A DNA stretch of 64,000 nucleotides from Opisthorchis felineus (GCA_004794785.1 SJOL01007017.1:98599-162598), one strand, 5' to 3'; shown: positions 15,020 to 26,441, counted from the stretch's first letter. The notes: generated by a model not told the origin, from the letters alone. Numbers and translations: made by a program.

Positions 15020-15484
15020 TCAGTTGGCAGCCATATCTTGCAACGTCTCCAACCAGCCGCAATGGGGATCATGCGGTCCCCATCCTGGAAGGCGAGTAGC
15101 ACCGACAACACCCAAGCATTTCGTAGTCTCCTGCATACCCCTCTGCCAGGTCAAGGGTTGACCACCTGTCTGCTTCCGCCACTCTGAATTGGGCATGGAA
15201 AACAGCACACTCTTCGGCAAACGATGGTTAGGCATACGCAACACGTGTCCCAACCAACGCAGCTTCTGGTGCTGGACACATTCTTCAATGGAAGTACCCG
15301 TTACACAACTGGAAACTCGCTTTCTAATTGCCTTGTTACGGATTCTCTGACACCAACCCACATGAGCTATGGTCCGAAGACAACGATTGTCGAACACCTG
15401 AAGACTTCTCAGTTCCGTTGCTCGAACTGGCCAAGTCTCATAGCCATAAAACAAAAACAACTCGCACTGTAGCCTGATACACAC
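15020..15484 (-). pseudogene. C-terminal region of non-LTR copy 2
   Basis: An open frame of 154 codons encoding the post-RT region of the element. It has GYETWPVRATELRSLQVFD, RCLRTIAHVGW, KLRWLGHVLRMPNHRLPKS and ATRLPGWGPHDP. These blocks are characteristic of the C-termini of flatworm non-LTR polyproteins. Copy 1 carries the matching blocks at 9170-9660. It has no independent start and is not a host gene. Confidence 0.85.
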
Positions 15485-15673
15485 GTCCCTTGAGATTCAG
15501 GGATATACCGCTTTGACGCCACATGTGTCTCAAATTAACAAACGCGACCCGGAACTTGCAGACTCGTGCTTTGATGTCATCTGTTACACCACAATCAGAA
15601 CTAATGCAACTTCTAAGTCAAGTAAAACGCTGCACCACTTCGAATGCCTTTCCCTAGGTTGTAAGTGGAATGT

Positions 15674-15920
15674 TCAGTGACTGCATTTCCACGAGCATGA
15701 CCTTACACTTTGTGGGTGCAAAGTGCATACCAAAGGCTTTGGTAAGTTCATCAAAAACACCTGCACCTTTTTCTCCCCTCCGAAGACGAGAACGATATCG
15801 TCTGCATATTCCAGATCGACTACGTTTTCGTCAGAGGCTATGTGAACACCGGGGTTTTGAAGAGCTTCCAGCGTTCGTCTCATTATCTCATCGATCACGA
15901 AACTAAATTTAAATAAGGAG
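15674..15920 (-). pseudogene. reverse transcriptase palm fragment of non-LTR copy 2
   Basis: The frame reads VIDEIMRRTLEALQNPGV, then VVDLEYADDIVLVFGGEKK. It retains the YADD catalytic pair, unlike copy 1. A frameshift follows before the 'CTLHP...VRSCSW' part. The segment upstream (about 15920-16260) is also RT-like but broken. Confidence 0.87.
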
Positions 15921-17244
15921 AGTGGGCATCCCTGACGGACACCGCTTTGTGTACGGAAGCTTTTAGAGAGTTCTTCCTATACTCCCACACGTCCGGAAGT
16001 CTGAAAATCAAAAGAACTTATTATGTTCGCAAACTTCCGGGGCATGGGCAAGCGTGTCAAGGATAACAGACCGCTGAACCGAGTCGATTGCGCCTTGGAA
16101 ATCCAGGATTACTAAAATTAAGGGTCACCTGTACGTATGGCGTTGTTCTAGCACATAACGGGGTGGGAAGATTTGGTCAACATTATCCCTACCAGGCCGG
16201 AATCCCGCTTACTACTCTTGAGCTAGTGCTCCACGAGCCACCATAAGGCGACAAAGCCGACGGTCTCGTTACGACCGGGGTCAAGTTGATCTCCCTGTGG
16301 TTACCACTCACTATGAGCCCCTTGTTGAAAGGGGGCACTATCACCGACTCTTCCAAGTTGTCTGGGACATTCTCCTCTCTCCAAATGCAGGCAAACGCCG
16401 ACTGAGGACTTTACTCCCATCTTTGAAAAAGTGGGTGGGAGGTCATCTGGAAGAGAAGCTTGGTGGCGCTTGAGAGAACATATGCAGTCGTAAACCTCCG
16501 ACGCCGTAGGGGTTCACCGCCCAGGGTTCTACATCAGCTGTGGGCTCCAGATGAGTGGCAGCTGGTGGCCACGATAACTGTTTTTCGAAGAATCCCGCCC
16601 AACGGTCGAGGCGTCCTACCTTATTCAAGATGGTCGCTCCATTCTGATCCTTGGTGGTTTCTCTCACAGAGGGTTTCCGGGGGCCGGTCGAACGAATGGA
16701 CTGAAATGATCTTCGGGCATTTCCGTCTTTTTGGGCTTCTTCCATTTCCTTGGCTTTAAGTGTCCGCCAGTCTTCACAGTCCACTCGAAAGCTCACTTTC
16801 CCTTGACGTCTGATAATTTGTCGGGTCAAGTTATATTCTGGACTGGCTGGGATATTTAAGCAATGCCACTATTCGGTCTGATATCCGGTGCCTGGGAGGG
16901 CCTCGTAGCGCCGTGCCCCAGCACTGTGCAAAGGCGTGACGATCTCGTCCCAACATGAATTTACATCTGGTGGTGAAGCAGTCGGAATAGACTCGAGGAG
17001 ACGATTCTGGTAAATTTGTCCAACATCCGATCCGCCAATCTCTCAGTTGCAAAGCAATTTTTCCGCACTTTACGAGGCCCTGGAAAACGAAGGGAGAAGA
17101 GACCCCGGAAGAGCGCGCGGTCGGAATCCACAAACGTGTTCCAAAATGATCAGCACGTCAAGAACGCTTGCTCGGAAACTAACGAAAATACCACCCGCCG
17201 CTGGACACACGATGAGCATGGAGCGAGCAGCCAAGAGGCTTCGA

Positions 17245-17273
17245 TCTGATTGGGTGGTTTGTACCCAATCAGA
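17245..17273. other. perfect 11-bp inverted repeat
   Basis: TCTGATTGGGT and its exact complement ACCCAATCAGA are separated by a 7-base spacer. This can form a stable hairpin. It sits just beyond the 5' side of non-LTR copy 2 and may mark an element edge or be a transcribed hairpin. No further support. Confidence 0.6.
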
Positions 17274-18900
17274 GCACGCCCATTTCCTGTCATGTGTTGG
17301 CTCAGTAGTTTCGACAGCTTCATTCGGGCTCTACACGAGAAGGAAGCTGTAGTCATGAGGAATCGGATTGGTTTTGATCGAATATTCTGATGTTCTTGTA
17401 GATAGGCTTAAAAGGGCTGTTGAACGTCATCATCTGAAACCGGGCGCAAGGGTAATTATTAAGGTCACAAATCTACAATTTGTCTGAAATTCTGCATATT
17501 CCAACATTCCATGACTTCCAGCTCTTTTTCAGCCAATGGGCTATTCCGCCTCCTAGGGCAACCCGCCGAGCTTTTGGGGATGGTTATGGGCCCCGAACCT
17601 GGATTGTGCTGCTGCAGCTGTTGAGTGAGTTATCGATTGTTACTACGATTGTCGTTTCGTTTGTGCAACAGCAGTGTTTCTAGAAGCAGCTAGCGAGTAC
17701 ATTTTGAACTGCCACAGGACACAGCACTTAAATATCAACAAGCAGTGCGTTTTTATAGGGTCGGCGATTAAGAGGACAATAATCCCGGCACAAGATAAAA
17801 AAAATTTCTTTGTGACGTGCGGCTGCAGCTACCGAATCAATAAAGTGGAAAAGACCCGGTAGGAAAATACTAAGATAAATATAGCCAGCGCAAAACGGCT
17901 CAAGCTATGCACAAACAAGTTGGGTAATTTCAGCAGAAAGGCAAAGCCAAAGTATCCAGATACAGATTCTGCGACGAAACAAAGGACTGCTGGACCATTA
18001 TGGAGAGAAGTCATATTTCCATGCGCACACATACCGCGAGCATTCACTGGGATGCGTCAGGTTTTTTGAAAGAAACCATGTGAAACAGAACGTCTGGTAG
18101 CCTGCGCACTTAAGGCAAGAATATCGCTGCACGCTTCAAGCTACCTCCGTTTAGATAATTCTACCATTCCGTCTTTGATCCGCTCGCGGTCTTCTATGTA
18201 TTTCCATTCACACATCCCGTTCTGTAACACAAGCGCAGAATAATTACCCCTCTACTAGTCCACATGGTCTTAACATTTTCTCAGCCCCCCAGGTCAAGAC
18301 GTTGTCCACCAACGTCCACCCGCATACTAGTCGTCATGTGTTGGGGTATCCATGAAAATGGCGCACAGTATGGCAGCTGCTTGGAGTCTTACTGTGTCAT
18401 GTGCACTGGGCCTTTCAATGACCTTTCCATTTTCCATCAGAATCAGTGTTGTTTCCGTTACATGATGTAAATCAACGCTGTCCATCCTTATATCTACGTA
18501 TTCATATGTCCCCAGGGATTCTCACCATCTGCTGCCGCCTCATTCTCATCCCATCCAAACCTCTTGGAACATCCTTATTACAGCATCAGCTGTGCCACTC
18601 ACCCAAACCGATAATTACGAGGAAAATATCGTGCCGGCCCGTTTTTCTTGAGCACCAAAGCAGTTCAAAGAAACGGCCTCGCAGGACTTTGCGAACAGCG
18701 CTGCTGCGCACGCACTTGTGGCTACTGTGCTTGAAGGTGCAAGGGTCGTGAGACTTGTGAGACTGTTCGAATGACGGGGCAACTCAGTCTACTCATCCCA
18801 AAGGCTGCACCCTCCAGGGCTGGTGGGGGAGTCAGGTCCAAAACCCAGTCATACGTGGCCTCCCGTTTATTCTTAACTTTCCCCAGAAGACAGAAACTAA
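17274..18900. other. intergenic, nothing firm recognised
   Basis: Only short frames with no domain. From about 18,250 on, the plus strand becomes pyrimidine-rich, a bias that lasts to about 26,100. Confidence 0.4.
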
Positions 18901-18949
18901 CTAGCTTCCTCCGTTAGCATCCGTGCACACCTGTCTGGAATTATCTAAA

Positions 18950-21900
18950 ACAGCTTGATTTTTAGAAAAGAACCTACAACCATTCTCTCCCTGGTCACTA
19001 CCTACTCGTTATTTTCGGGGAGTAAATATCGTTATTCAGGCTTCGCAGACCACCAGAGATGCCTACGGCGACAGTAATACACCCACATAGACCCAATATT
19101 CCGAGTGAGTGAAGTCAGAATCCGCAGTGCATAAAGCCTCAACACCTTCTGTGAAACTTATGGCCTCGGCCTTCTTCCAAGCTCAAACCATAAAAACCGA
19201 TGCCACGTTCGCTAATTGCTAGCTTACTCGGCGAACTTGGCAACCGATGTGAAGGCATCATCCACTTACAAACGTTCCCTGTCTCACAATAAATACTTGT
19301 ATTCCACTTGCACCACACCTCCCAAAACGACTTAGGCTAGTTGGAGGGAAAGACAGACGAGCGCTGACGGACTGCATCCATAGAAACCGTGTTACCATTT
19401 GCGACGAGTCCACTGAACTACCCGACGTAATATCACTGCTCTCTCCTAATATGGTATCACCTACCGAATCTTGGCTTACCCAAAAATACATCAAATTTAG
19501 GAAATCCCTCCTTCAGGTCTAATTACACATCGTTTTGTCTCCGTGCATTCACAGTGAGAGCTCATGTGCTCTTGCGCAGCGTTCCGCATATATAACGGTG
19601 GTGTCCGCATCTTGTTTTTCCATTGTCATCTACCGACATATTATGTCATAGACCATTTCTTCATAGCCGTATTCCACCACTTATACGGCTCGTCCCCAGC
19701 TTCGCAGTGTCCACCATCAGAAAAGATGAGTTACTTTTTATTCCTCTTCTACATCCTCCATCGCCGGGCTTATCACGCTATCTGGTCCCGTGGGACCCGC
19801 CGGCTAACTAAAGAATCCTGAACTTTTCTATTTGAACATTCGGCACCACCTTGCAAACAGTCATTTACATGGTTTTACCATAAAATCAACCAGCCTGACT
19901 CAAATCCACAAAGGAGAAAAACAATTTCCCACCACTGGAAGTCCCATTGCAGAGACGCAGCCCCCATGAGACGCTGTTAGGACCCCTTCGTGAGATCCGG
20001 TGTTCTGCGACCCGCATTTACCTGCGGAAGTTAGTGAGGATTGAATAAATTCATGAGCAACATCAACTGACTTTCCTACTCGTGCCACTCACATAAGACC
20101 AGGAATTTATCATTACCACAACAATATCCAACGCCTGCGACTTGTTTGTTCCCCTTGCAACCCCTACTACCACAGCGGACTGTGGCCTGATTCTAGTTCT
20201 CCCGGACCAAAATCGTTGGCCTCATGCCAGTTTGACCACGAATACCACCTGTCTCTCCCCCAAAAGCAGGTGCTGAGGATTAAATCTCGAAGGCCAGCAT
20301 CTTCAGCAAGGCTTACACAAACTACTTTATTCCACTGAACCTCAAATAAACAAACCCGTGCAGCTGTTGCACTTTACCAGTTGAAGTTGGGTGTCATTCT
20401 GGCACACCCAAGAGGTCAAATCCCTAGATTATAGATACAAGATAACCACTGTGAGTCACTCCTTGCACAAAACCCACCCGAACCCCGCTGTTACCAACTG
20501 ATTTTCTGGTTCTGAGGACTCAGTTATCTCTGGCCTATTGCGATCCAGGATTTTCCAACAGACAGGGCGGCGTCAACCCAAAGATTACTGTAGAGGTGCC
20601 GCCGCCCGGTCCTTTCCGCATCCATTCCTCTTGCCCGGTGTTCTTACGCTCTCAAAGCTGGCTGTCGTCCAACAAGGCGCTCCAAAGTAAGTAAACGGCT
20701 GTCACACAAATCTTTCTAGCATTCTTTGCTGAAAAAGCAATCGACAAAGCTGCCTTCTCCGGTTTTTTGAGAGCCTTTGGCAAGTTGCACAAAAAAACCT
20801 TGTCTGAAGTTGGAAAAAGCTTGACATCAACGTCCTCTTCGCTCGTGGTTCTTAGTCTTCCTCTTCAACCAAGCATTCTATGTTAGAGTCGGCGGCTCAC
20901 TTCAGAGCCCTCGTAGAGCCATTGGCGGAGTTCCTAAAGGGTACGTCTCCGGACTTTCTCGTTTCATAATCTTTACTGATCCTCTACTCCCTGGGCTACC
21001 ACCCGAAAATCTGCGTTAATCTATAAAAATGATGTCAAAATTTCGTTTAGCGGCTCCTGTATCCTGCAGAAATTCATCGATATCAGCCCAATACCGGCAA
21101 CAAAACCAGTCAATTTCTGTGATCATGTCAAGCTCACCGCTACGTCCTACTGATTCATTTTGCACACATACAAAGAAATCTGGGGCTTAGACAACTTTGT
21201 GGACTTTTGCTGTCGTGTATGTATGTGCCTCCACGGTTCCACCCAGCCCACTCAGGTTGCTCATCGCATCCACAACTGTTTTCCATTCACTTAGTCTCCC
21301 CGAAATTACTGCGCCTCACGGACTCACGGTTTGTCCCTTACCTCACGTCCCGCTGGTTGTACATCACCCGCAAACGTGACGTGCGCGCACAATCTAAGAT
21401 GCTTCATTTTGGCAATGTGATTTACAACCGTCCGGAGAAAACTAACGGTCGACTGGAAAAGTGGTTGAATCACTCAGACACTGGAACCTGCAATGCAGGT
21501 GTTGCAGGACGCTAAGCGGCTGGAATATGAGATACGTACGCCGTACTATGTAAGCGAAGGGAAATCCCAGAGTGCGTCGGCTACGTTCTAAACGTTTTCT
21601 GTTGAATGACTACATGTATAGCTTCCCCTGTTTCAAGGTATTTGGGGCCGCAATCCCCAAGGATGCAAGGCCGTCGTGTTTGGACAAACAGGGAGAGGTA
21701 AATCAGTTGCCTAATTTATAGTTCCTTAGGCAAAAAGTCGAGTGCTCCCAGACATTTGGCTCCCCTGTTGGTAAATACACGAGCCCCTTCTACCAGGCAA
21801 TGTAGCTTCCCAGTAGGCATTCGTGGTGCTTTTCAGAGACCAGTCCGTTTTAAGCAGTACGGGATGATATTCATAGGCGTTCTCTTAGTTTGCTTCCCCA

Positions 21901-22000
21901 TCCACAAATGATGTTTGTCTGATTACAACCTACAGGAGCAAGTGATACTCCTCGCACTTGTCCCCAACCCACCGCCATCAACTTTCGATGGCTGCGCAAA
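18950..22000 (+). mobile_element. second non-LTR retrotransposon family (jockey/CR1-like), decayed
   Basis: A strongly decayed plus-strand element. Endonuclease traces: NMVSPTESWLTQKYI (about 19450-19490) fits the 'xxLTETWL' block, followed by GGVRILFFHCHLP (about 19600). Reverse transcriptase is clearer: AFGKLHKKTLSEVGK (about 20780), RSWFLVFLFNQAFYVRVGGS (about 20850-20910), then AIGGVPKGYVSGLSRF (about 20915-20970), which matches SGVPQGSVLGPLLF. The catalytic box has decayed to a YKNDVKI-like string (about 21025). These motifs differ from those of the first family, so this is a separate lineage. Both ends are uncertain. Confidence 0.7.
20780..21060 (+). pseudogene. reverse transcriptase domain remnant (jockey/CR1-like)
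   Basis: The best-preserved part of the 18.9-22 kb element. It shows an AFDK-like block as AFGKLHKK, the FLFN.AFYVRVGGSLQSP region, then GVPKGYVSGL in place of GVPQGSVLGPL. FTDPLLPGLPP replaces INDLP. The YADD box is degenerate. Frame changes occur near 20830 and again after 21000. Confidence 0.78.
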
Positions 22001-22172
22001 CAACCTAACCGGGTGGTGGATAAACTTCAGGGCTGGAATCCAGAAAGACCACAACCGTCATTAAGCAGTGGACAGTTCGGGGGAAAATCCCGCTGCGCCA
22101 AGGTTCGGCGTCTGTGACGGACGGCCTGCCGTCAGCGGTCATGGATACCGCGCCTCAAACCAGATGGTGATC

Positions 22173-22410
22173 ACGGAATAGGGTTTCTGTGTTCTGATTG
22201 GTAGCAACGATCGCTCGTGTGCAACGGATCGCGTATCACATCACGTCGACTGTTGTGACGGTGAACCTTGCTCACTGTGCAGTGACAATATTCAGACTTG
22301 TCCCCAAAGAGATTGCGCATATGATTACTATGTTTTTGCTCCCAAGCCCCCGGCCCTTCCGGGTGTGCTTGCAAAACAGTCTGCAAACGATGCATGCTGC
22401 AATGTTGAAT
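22173..22410 (+). other. unassigned cysteine-rich open frame
   Basis: A plus-strand frame of about 75 codons after an AG at about 22181. It contains many cysteines in CC, C..C and C.....C spacing (for example VDCCDGEPCSLCSDN and TCPQRDCAYDY). It ends at TAG near 22410. The minus strand is also open over the same stretch, so strand choice is uncertain. There is no donor site and no family assignment. It may be a fragment of a repeat. Confidence 0.2.
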
Positions 22411-22845
22411 AGGACCGAAACACAAAAGCCTGGCACAGTGCATCCTGGACGTCCACGTGTTTCCATATTTTCGGCTACAGAGAGGAGCAAATCGAGAGCT
22501 GTGAGGCAATAGCATAACACTCGTACTGATGCCATGGAGCACCAGTTTCAGGAAAGAAAAGATGATGATTTTATGAGAGGAATTTAAAGGCCACTAGTTG
22601 CAGCGTGTCCTTCGTCAACGAGGCATCGTGTATTTGGGAAAGTCACGTATTTCTTGGTGCCTAACACTAGGTAGGTATCAGCTGCAAGGATAAACGCAAT
22701 ACGAATCAGATGTTAAAGATAGCGTCTTGTAAGCTCGGTCCTACGAGATTGTCGCCATTGAAGAGAATACTTATTGCCCCCAGTTTGTCAGCTGCCTGCC
22801 TCGATGTGATATTTCAGCATACTAGCTTTAATCTTCCTCTCATTT

Positions 22846-22976
22846 CAGGACCTCAATAGCTTGATGAGCACCGCGCTTCAGAATGGCCGTGCGCTCCTTG
22901 CCAAGATATATGTACTGATCGAAACGCCCAATAAAATTCAACCTTCCATCTCGTCCAAGTTCGATCATCAACTTTT
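22846..22976 (-). other. unassigned coding-like segment ending in a stop
   Basis: On the minus strand a 40-odd-codon frame reads LGRDGRLNFIGRFDQYIYLG, then KERTAILKRGAHQAIEVLK and a TGA stop. Its composition (charged and aromatic residues well mixed) looks like real protein. The plus strand has a strong acceptor-like sequence 'cttcctctcatttcag' at the same edge, so an exon on the other strand is also possible. I do not recognise the family. Confidence 0.25.
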
Positions 22977-23030
22977 TCAAATAGAGATGGATAGGCGCGT
23001 ATTAGGCAGTTGGTTGACGTAAATGACAAC

Positions 23031-23310
23031 TGGCTAGTTAATCAGGAATTTTTGATCCCTAGCCACATGTTAGTAGTGTGCGTCAGGAAGGTTCATTCAG
23101 CTGTCCGTTATGACCGACGTAGGTTTTAGGTAGCCAGTTGAGTGGGCATTGTGGACCCCTTGCCGCATGTTGGTCCTGTGCGTCAGCTAGTTCCACCAAG
23201 CTGCCAGCTATGACCGACGTTTACATATAGCTAGCTGATTAGGCATCGTGGACCCCTAGCCGCATGTTATTCGTGGGCGGCAGCTGGGTTCTCACTGCTA
23301 TATTGTCCAA
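23031..23310. repeat. 97-bp tandem repeat, about three units
   Basis: Three consecutive units start near 23034 (CTAGTTAATCAGG), 23131 (TAGCCAGTTGAGTGG) and 23228 (TAGCTAGCTGATTAGG), spaced 97 bp apart. Each contains 'CCCTAGCC(A/G)CATGTT' followed by 'GTG(T/G)GCG(T/G)CAG', and the first two end in TATGACCGACGT. The third unit is incomplete at its right end. There is a weaker match to the left (about 23000-23025). This is minisatellite-like, perhaps a stray piece of a larger satellite or the repeat array of an element. Confidence 0.85.
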
Positions 23311-23800
23311 CCACAGGCAGCCTCGACCACTAAGTCTGAGACTCAATGGTAGGCATTATGATGAGCAGCTCCCGTGTACATGACTAACCGCAAAATATCT
23401 GGCAGCTACCCAGAGAAGGCCGTAGCGAACAAGTTGCAATGGGGAACTCTGCTGCAGTTAACCACGAAACTGGACCTACGGGCACAGGTTATTGTCATTT
23501 GCAAGCCTTGAGTTCGTTGAAAATCGTACAGGTTATCCGAATATAATAAATGTGCCTACCGCGATGATTACTCGGAAGGGCGATTATCGAGGTCCAAGAG
23601 CACAGAATTCGGTACTTGTCCAGCCGAGCAAGGGCTACATAGCAAAATTTAATTACGGGAGTGATAGTCAGGCGTAGTTTGCTTCCACGAGCACAATATA
23701 AGCTCCGGCATGCTCAATAAACTATTTCATCAGCAGAACTATCTGCAACTTTCGTCGCTTGTAAGCAACGTACGTTTTACCGCAACTCGCGATGTCTCAT
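23311..23800. other. intergenic, nothing firm recognised
   Basis: Contains a 60-codon plus-strand frame (23492-23677) with YPNIINVPTAMITRKGDY but no domain or splice support. Its right end is probably 3' untranslated sequence of the minus-strand element that follows. Confidence 0.35.
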
Positions 23801-23804
23801 TTGA

Positions 23805-24197
23805 TTAGACACAAATTTTCCAAGCAGTGGTTATTGACGATTTTGAAGATTCGCTCGCCAAAACAAATTCATATAGATAATTTTCAGAAAGGCGCCTAAA
23901 AGTGCCTTGAACTGGATACTGGATGCAGCGTGACAACCATCGGAGGAAGGCTATTCCATGAACAAGATACCCGAAATGAGAAAAATGGCTTCCTAATAGA
24001 GATGTGCGTTTTGAGCTTGAAAATCTTCTTTCTTTGTCCCACCCCGTGTTAGTCGTGTCAACGATGAAAAACCTGTTCGCCAAAGCTTGTCCAAGCAGGA
24101 CATAAGTAAGTATTAGATCTTCTCGCGTTTCATAGTCCATGGATTTAAGCTTTTGAAAAATAGATTCCATTCGCCGAGTACCGAGTGTCCACAACAT
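23805..24197 (-). pseudogene. C-terminal fragment of a jockey/CR1-like reverse transcriptase ORF
   Basis: A 130-codon minus-strand frame. It reads RRMESIFQKLKSMDYETRED, LILTYVLLGQ, then FFIVDTTNTG, SKRTSLLGSHFSHF and LSENYLYEFVLA. This follows the order seen after the RT domain in jockey/CR1 elements: 'L..Y..RR.RGDLI..Y...', 'F....T..RGH..KL.', 'R..FFS.R....WN.LP' and 'FK..LD.YL'. It is in the opposite orientation to the element at 18.9-22 kb, so it is a separate insertion. No RT domain is visible immediately upstream (to the right). Confidence 0.7.
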
Positions 24198-25740
24198 CTA
24201 TCTCTGTGCCCCCAAGCCGAGATCTTCCAAAAAGGCTTATGCGGACCAGGCCCGTCGTAATTTTCAAGGTGGATCGTGGCCTCTTTATAGAACAGGCTAT
24301 GCTATGTAGTGGACTACGTCACGATATATATATGTTACGTTGATATCCTGGAGCGGCCCTAGATTGGCTTCTTTCCACATTATTTCTTCTGCAGGACTAG
24401 CCTATAGCCTTCGACCCAGATAACGCATACTCTCCTACCCTCATTAAGTTCCTTGCCAGTTCACACACTGATTTGTTCGGCAAATCTGCGGCTCTTCCAC
24501 GTTGCTTTCATCTCCACCGGCCGTGTTAGTCGTTTACGTACGCAATAAATTTAACACCTGTTTAATGGCCTGACAAGCCATTATTTATTCCCCCTGCATG
24601 CTCATCCAGTATCCTCAACAACCTACCCTTTTTCTGCGGAGTGGGAATAAATGCTCTGAATTTCGTTTTTGCAACCCCACATCTACTACTGAATTGTTTG
24701 TTGCCAATTCAACACCGTTTTGAAGCTCACACCCTGGTGGTCTCTGTTCCATGGTTTATTAACTGTACTCGGGTAACGTAGCCCTACCCGTGCATGGAGC
24801 CCAGTTACCTACATTTCTTGAAAACTGGCCTACAGCACTTCAACTCCTCGATGCCTGTCCCAATCCGGATATATAACTGTTAGCCATAAATCTTGTATTA
24901 GCTGTTTCCTCCACTTCCTGCGAGTCAATCCTAAACTGTGAGCGGTAAAAAACAACACCCTTCCTCATCCCCCTATTCCCAAGCTTCAAACTTCGGATGT
25001 AGTTGCGCGAACGCAACTGAATCGAAATCACCGATGACACTACATTGGCTTGACTCTACCTGTGTCAGTCTCCTCGTCTAACCCAGATCAACCTGCCACG
25101 GAAATGCGTATATCCTGTCCGATTGCGGCAACCTTAACGACCGTTACGGGGCTGTCCAGAAACCGAAGTATGTCAGTGCAAAGATGATATGGCACTGCCA
25201 TACCCAGTCTGATGGCACTCCCGCAACTACTTTCTTCAGAATCTCGACCGCAGCCTCTCGCCCACTCGAGCCTGTAATCACAACAACAAACAAATTTTTC
25301 ACTTGGCCCCAACCGCCTCGTTCTAAACCGCCGAACCTCTCGTTCGGATGTAACCAACCTAGTTTCCTGCCGCAATTTCGGTTTGCCTCTTCCACAAGTT
25401 CAATTTCATTTACGGTGTTCGATTAGCCCTATGCATTGCCACTATCTCCCCATCAAAACTATCCTTCACACCTGACCTCCCTACAACAATGACACCAGTG
25501 GGTCTACTCAGTTTTGATTTAAGCCATATTTTTGAGACAAAACTTGCCATTTGTCTCCAGGTCGAATTCTTTAATCTTCATCTCCATTTTGCACTTTGTG
25601 ACCCTAGCCATTTACTCAACCGCCCAAGGTGACTCATGGCCAGCAACGGTTTTCAGTTTTAGTTCAGGTCAGGAGGCTTCATCTTTGAACTAGTCGTACC
25701 TCATGCCCACTGTCCTCTGTTTTTTTGGTTCCCGCAACTG
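24198..25740. other. pyrimidine-rich decayed DNA
   Basis: The plus strand is strongly C/T-rich with short interrupted frames on both strands (for example 25088-25426). No motif is clear enough to name. By composition and position it is probably the body of the element whose 3' tail ends at about 25,872 (inference). Confidence 0.35.
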
Positions 25741-26045
25741 TGTTGACTTTTCACGTAATAAGCATGCCCGCTGTGTTGTCGCGTTCAGTTTGTACTGACC
25801 CGATCATGCCTCAGTCGGCATGTTCCCTACAAGTTGGGAAATAAACCTATGATTATTATGATTATTATAACATCGGTTAATGCCAACTGCTTGTGACGCT
25901 GCCCCTTTTACACGCAATCCCCTGTACCCACACCCCTTTCAGTCACGCTTTTATTCTGACTGTAACATTATGCTCATGCGTGACGTTATGCCACCACCAG
26001 TTGGGAATAAACATTATTATTATTATTATTTATTATTATTATTAT
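25741..26045 (+). repeat. two stacked retroelement 3' tails with ATT-rich ends
   Basis: Two blocks end alike. One has AAGTTGGGAAATAAACC followed by TATGATTATTATGATTATTA (to about 25870). The next ends CCAGTTGGGAATAAACATTA followed by a long ATT/TTA run (about 25990-26045). Shared 'AGTTGGGA(A)ATAAAC' plus trinucleotide tails suggest two insertions of the same non-LTR family, one behind the other. Confidence 0.65.
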
Positions 26046-26046
26046 T
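25990..26046. repeat. (ATT)n microsatellite
   Basis: ATT/TTA repeats over about 55 bp with one phase slip, forming the tail of the preceding element and abutting the LTR that starts at 26046. Confidence 0.9.
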
Positions 26047-26441
26047 ACTGATTCTTTTATCTTATTCTTATTGTGTACAGCGTGATTCACCATTCTGTGT
26101 TTTCGGTTTTGCACTTATACCACCTTTCTTGTTTTTGGCCTGATAGTTAACTGCTCCTTGAATTTGTCATCGTACGCGTTGTTTACATTAACACATGGGT
26201 TTCTCTATCTTGTGGCCACCTTGCCCCGATTCGGTGTGGACTTCTGGATCCCGTCGGGAATCAGCAGTTCCTAAACTGGTGTATAGAAGCCGGCATAACC
26301 CCACGATTTGATGTTTGCACAACTTTATTATTTTATTATTTCATTCACAGTACCTCATTTGTTGATCCACCTCCATTTGAACAATTTGGCTTTTGGGCTT
26401 TTGTGCGTAACTCAACGTGGCCCAGCTGATTTCTGGAAACA
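26046..26441 (+). mobile_element. solo LTR of the BEL/Pao-type family
   Basis: Aligns along its length with the 3' LTR at 54243-54623. Shared blocks include 'TATCTTGTGGCCA', 'TTCCTAAAC(T/C)GGTGTATAGA', 'TTTATT...ATTCATAGTACC'-like and 'GTAACTCA(A/T)CGTGGCCCA', ending CTGGAAACA. No pol sequence is seen on either side, so it is most simply a solo LTR left by recombination between two LTRs. It starts right at an ATT microsatellite, so its first bases are hard to fix. Confidence 0.82.

Larger units (their letters stand above)
14800..17135 (-). mobile_element. non-LTR retrotransposon (same family), copy 2, inactivated
   Basis: A minus-strand copy of the family at 6.9-9.9 kb. Reading leftward it has linker pieces near 17133-16831, VGRLDRWAGFFEKQLSWPP (about 16830-16440), and a reverse transcriptase with an intact DLEYADDIVLVF box (about 15810). 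The C-terminal region RLPGWGPHD, YGYETWPVRATEL, LRWLGHVLRMP lies at 15484-15020. The left end is near an ATG-type run at 14,800-14,815. The endonuclease part is missing or unrecognisable, so the copy is 5'-truncated or decayed. Several frameshifts separate the pieces. Confidence 0.87.

Noticed and set aside
23031..23310. CRISPR-like array
   Set aside because: The units are tandem, diverged and without separate spacers, in a eukaryotic context.
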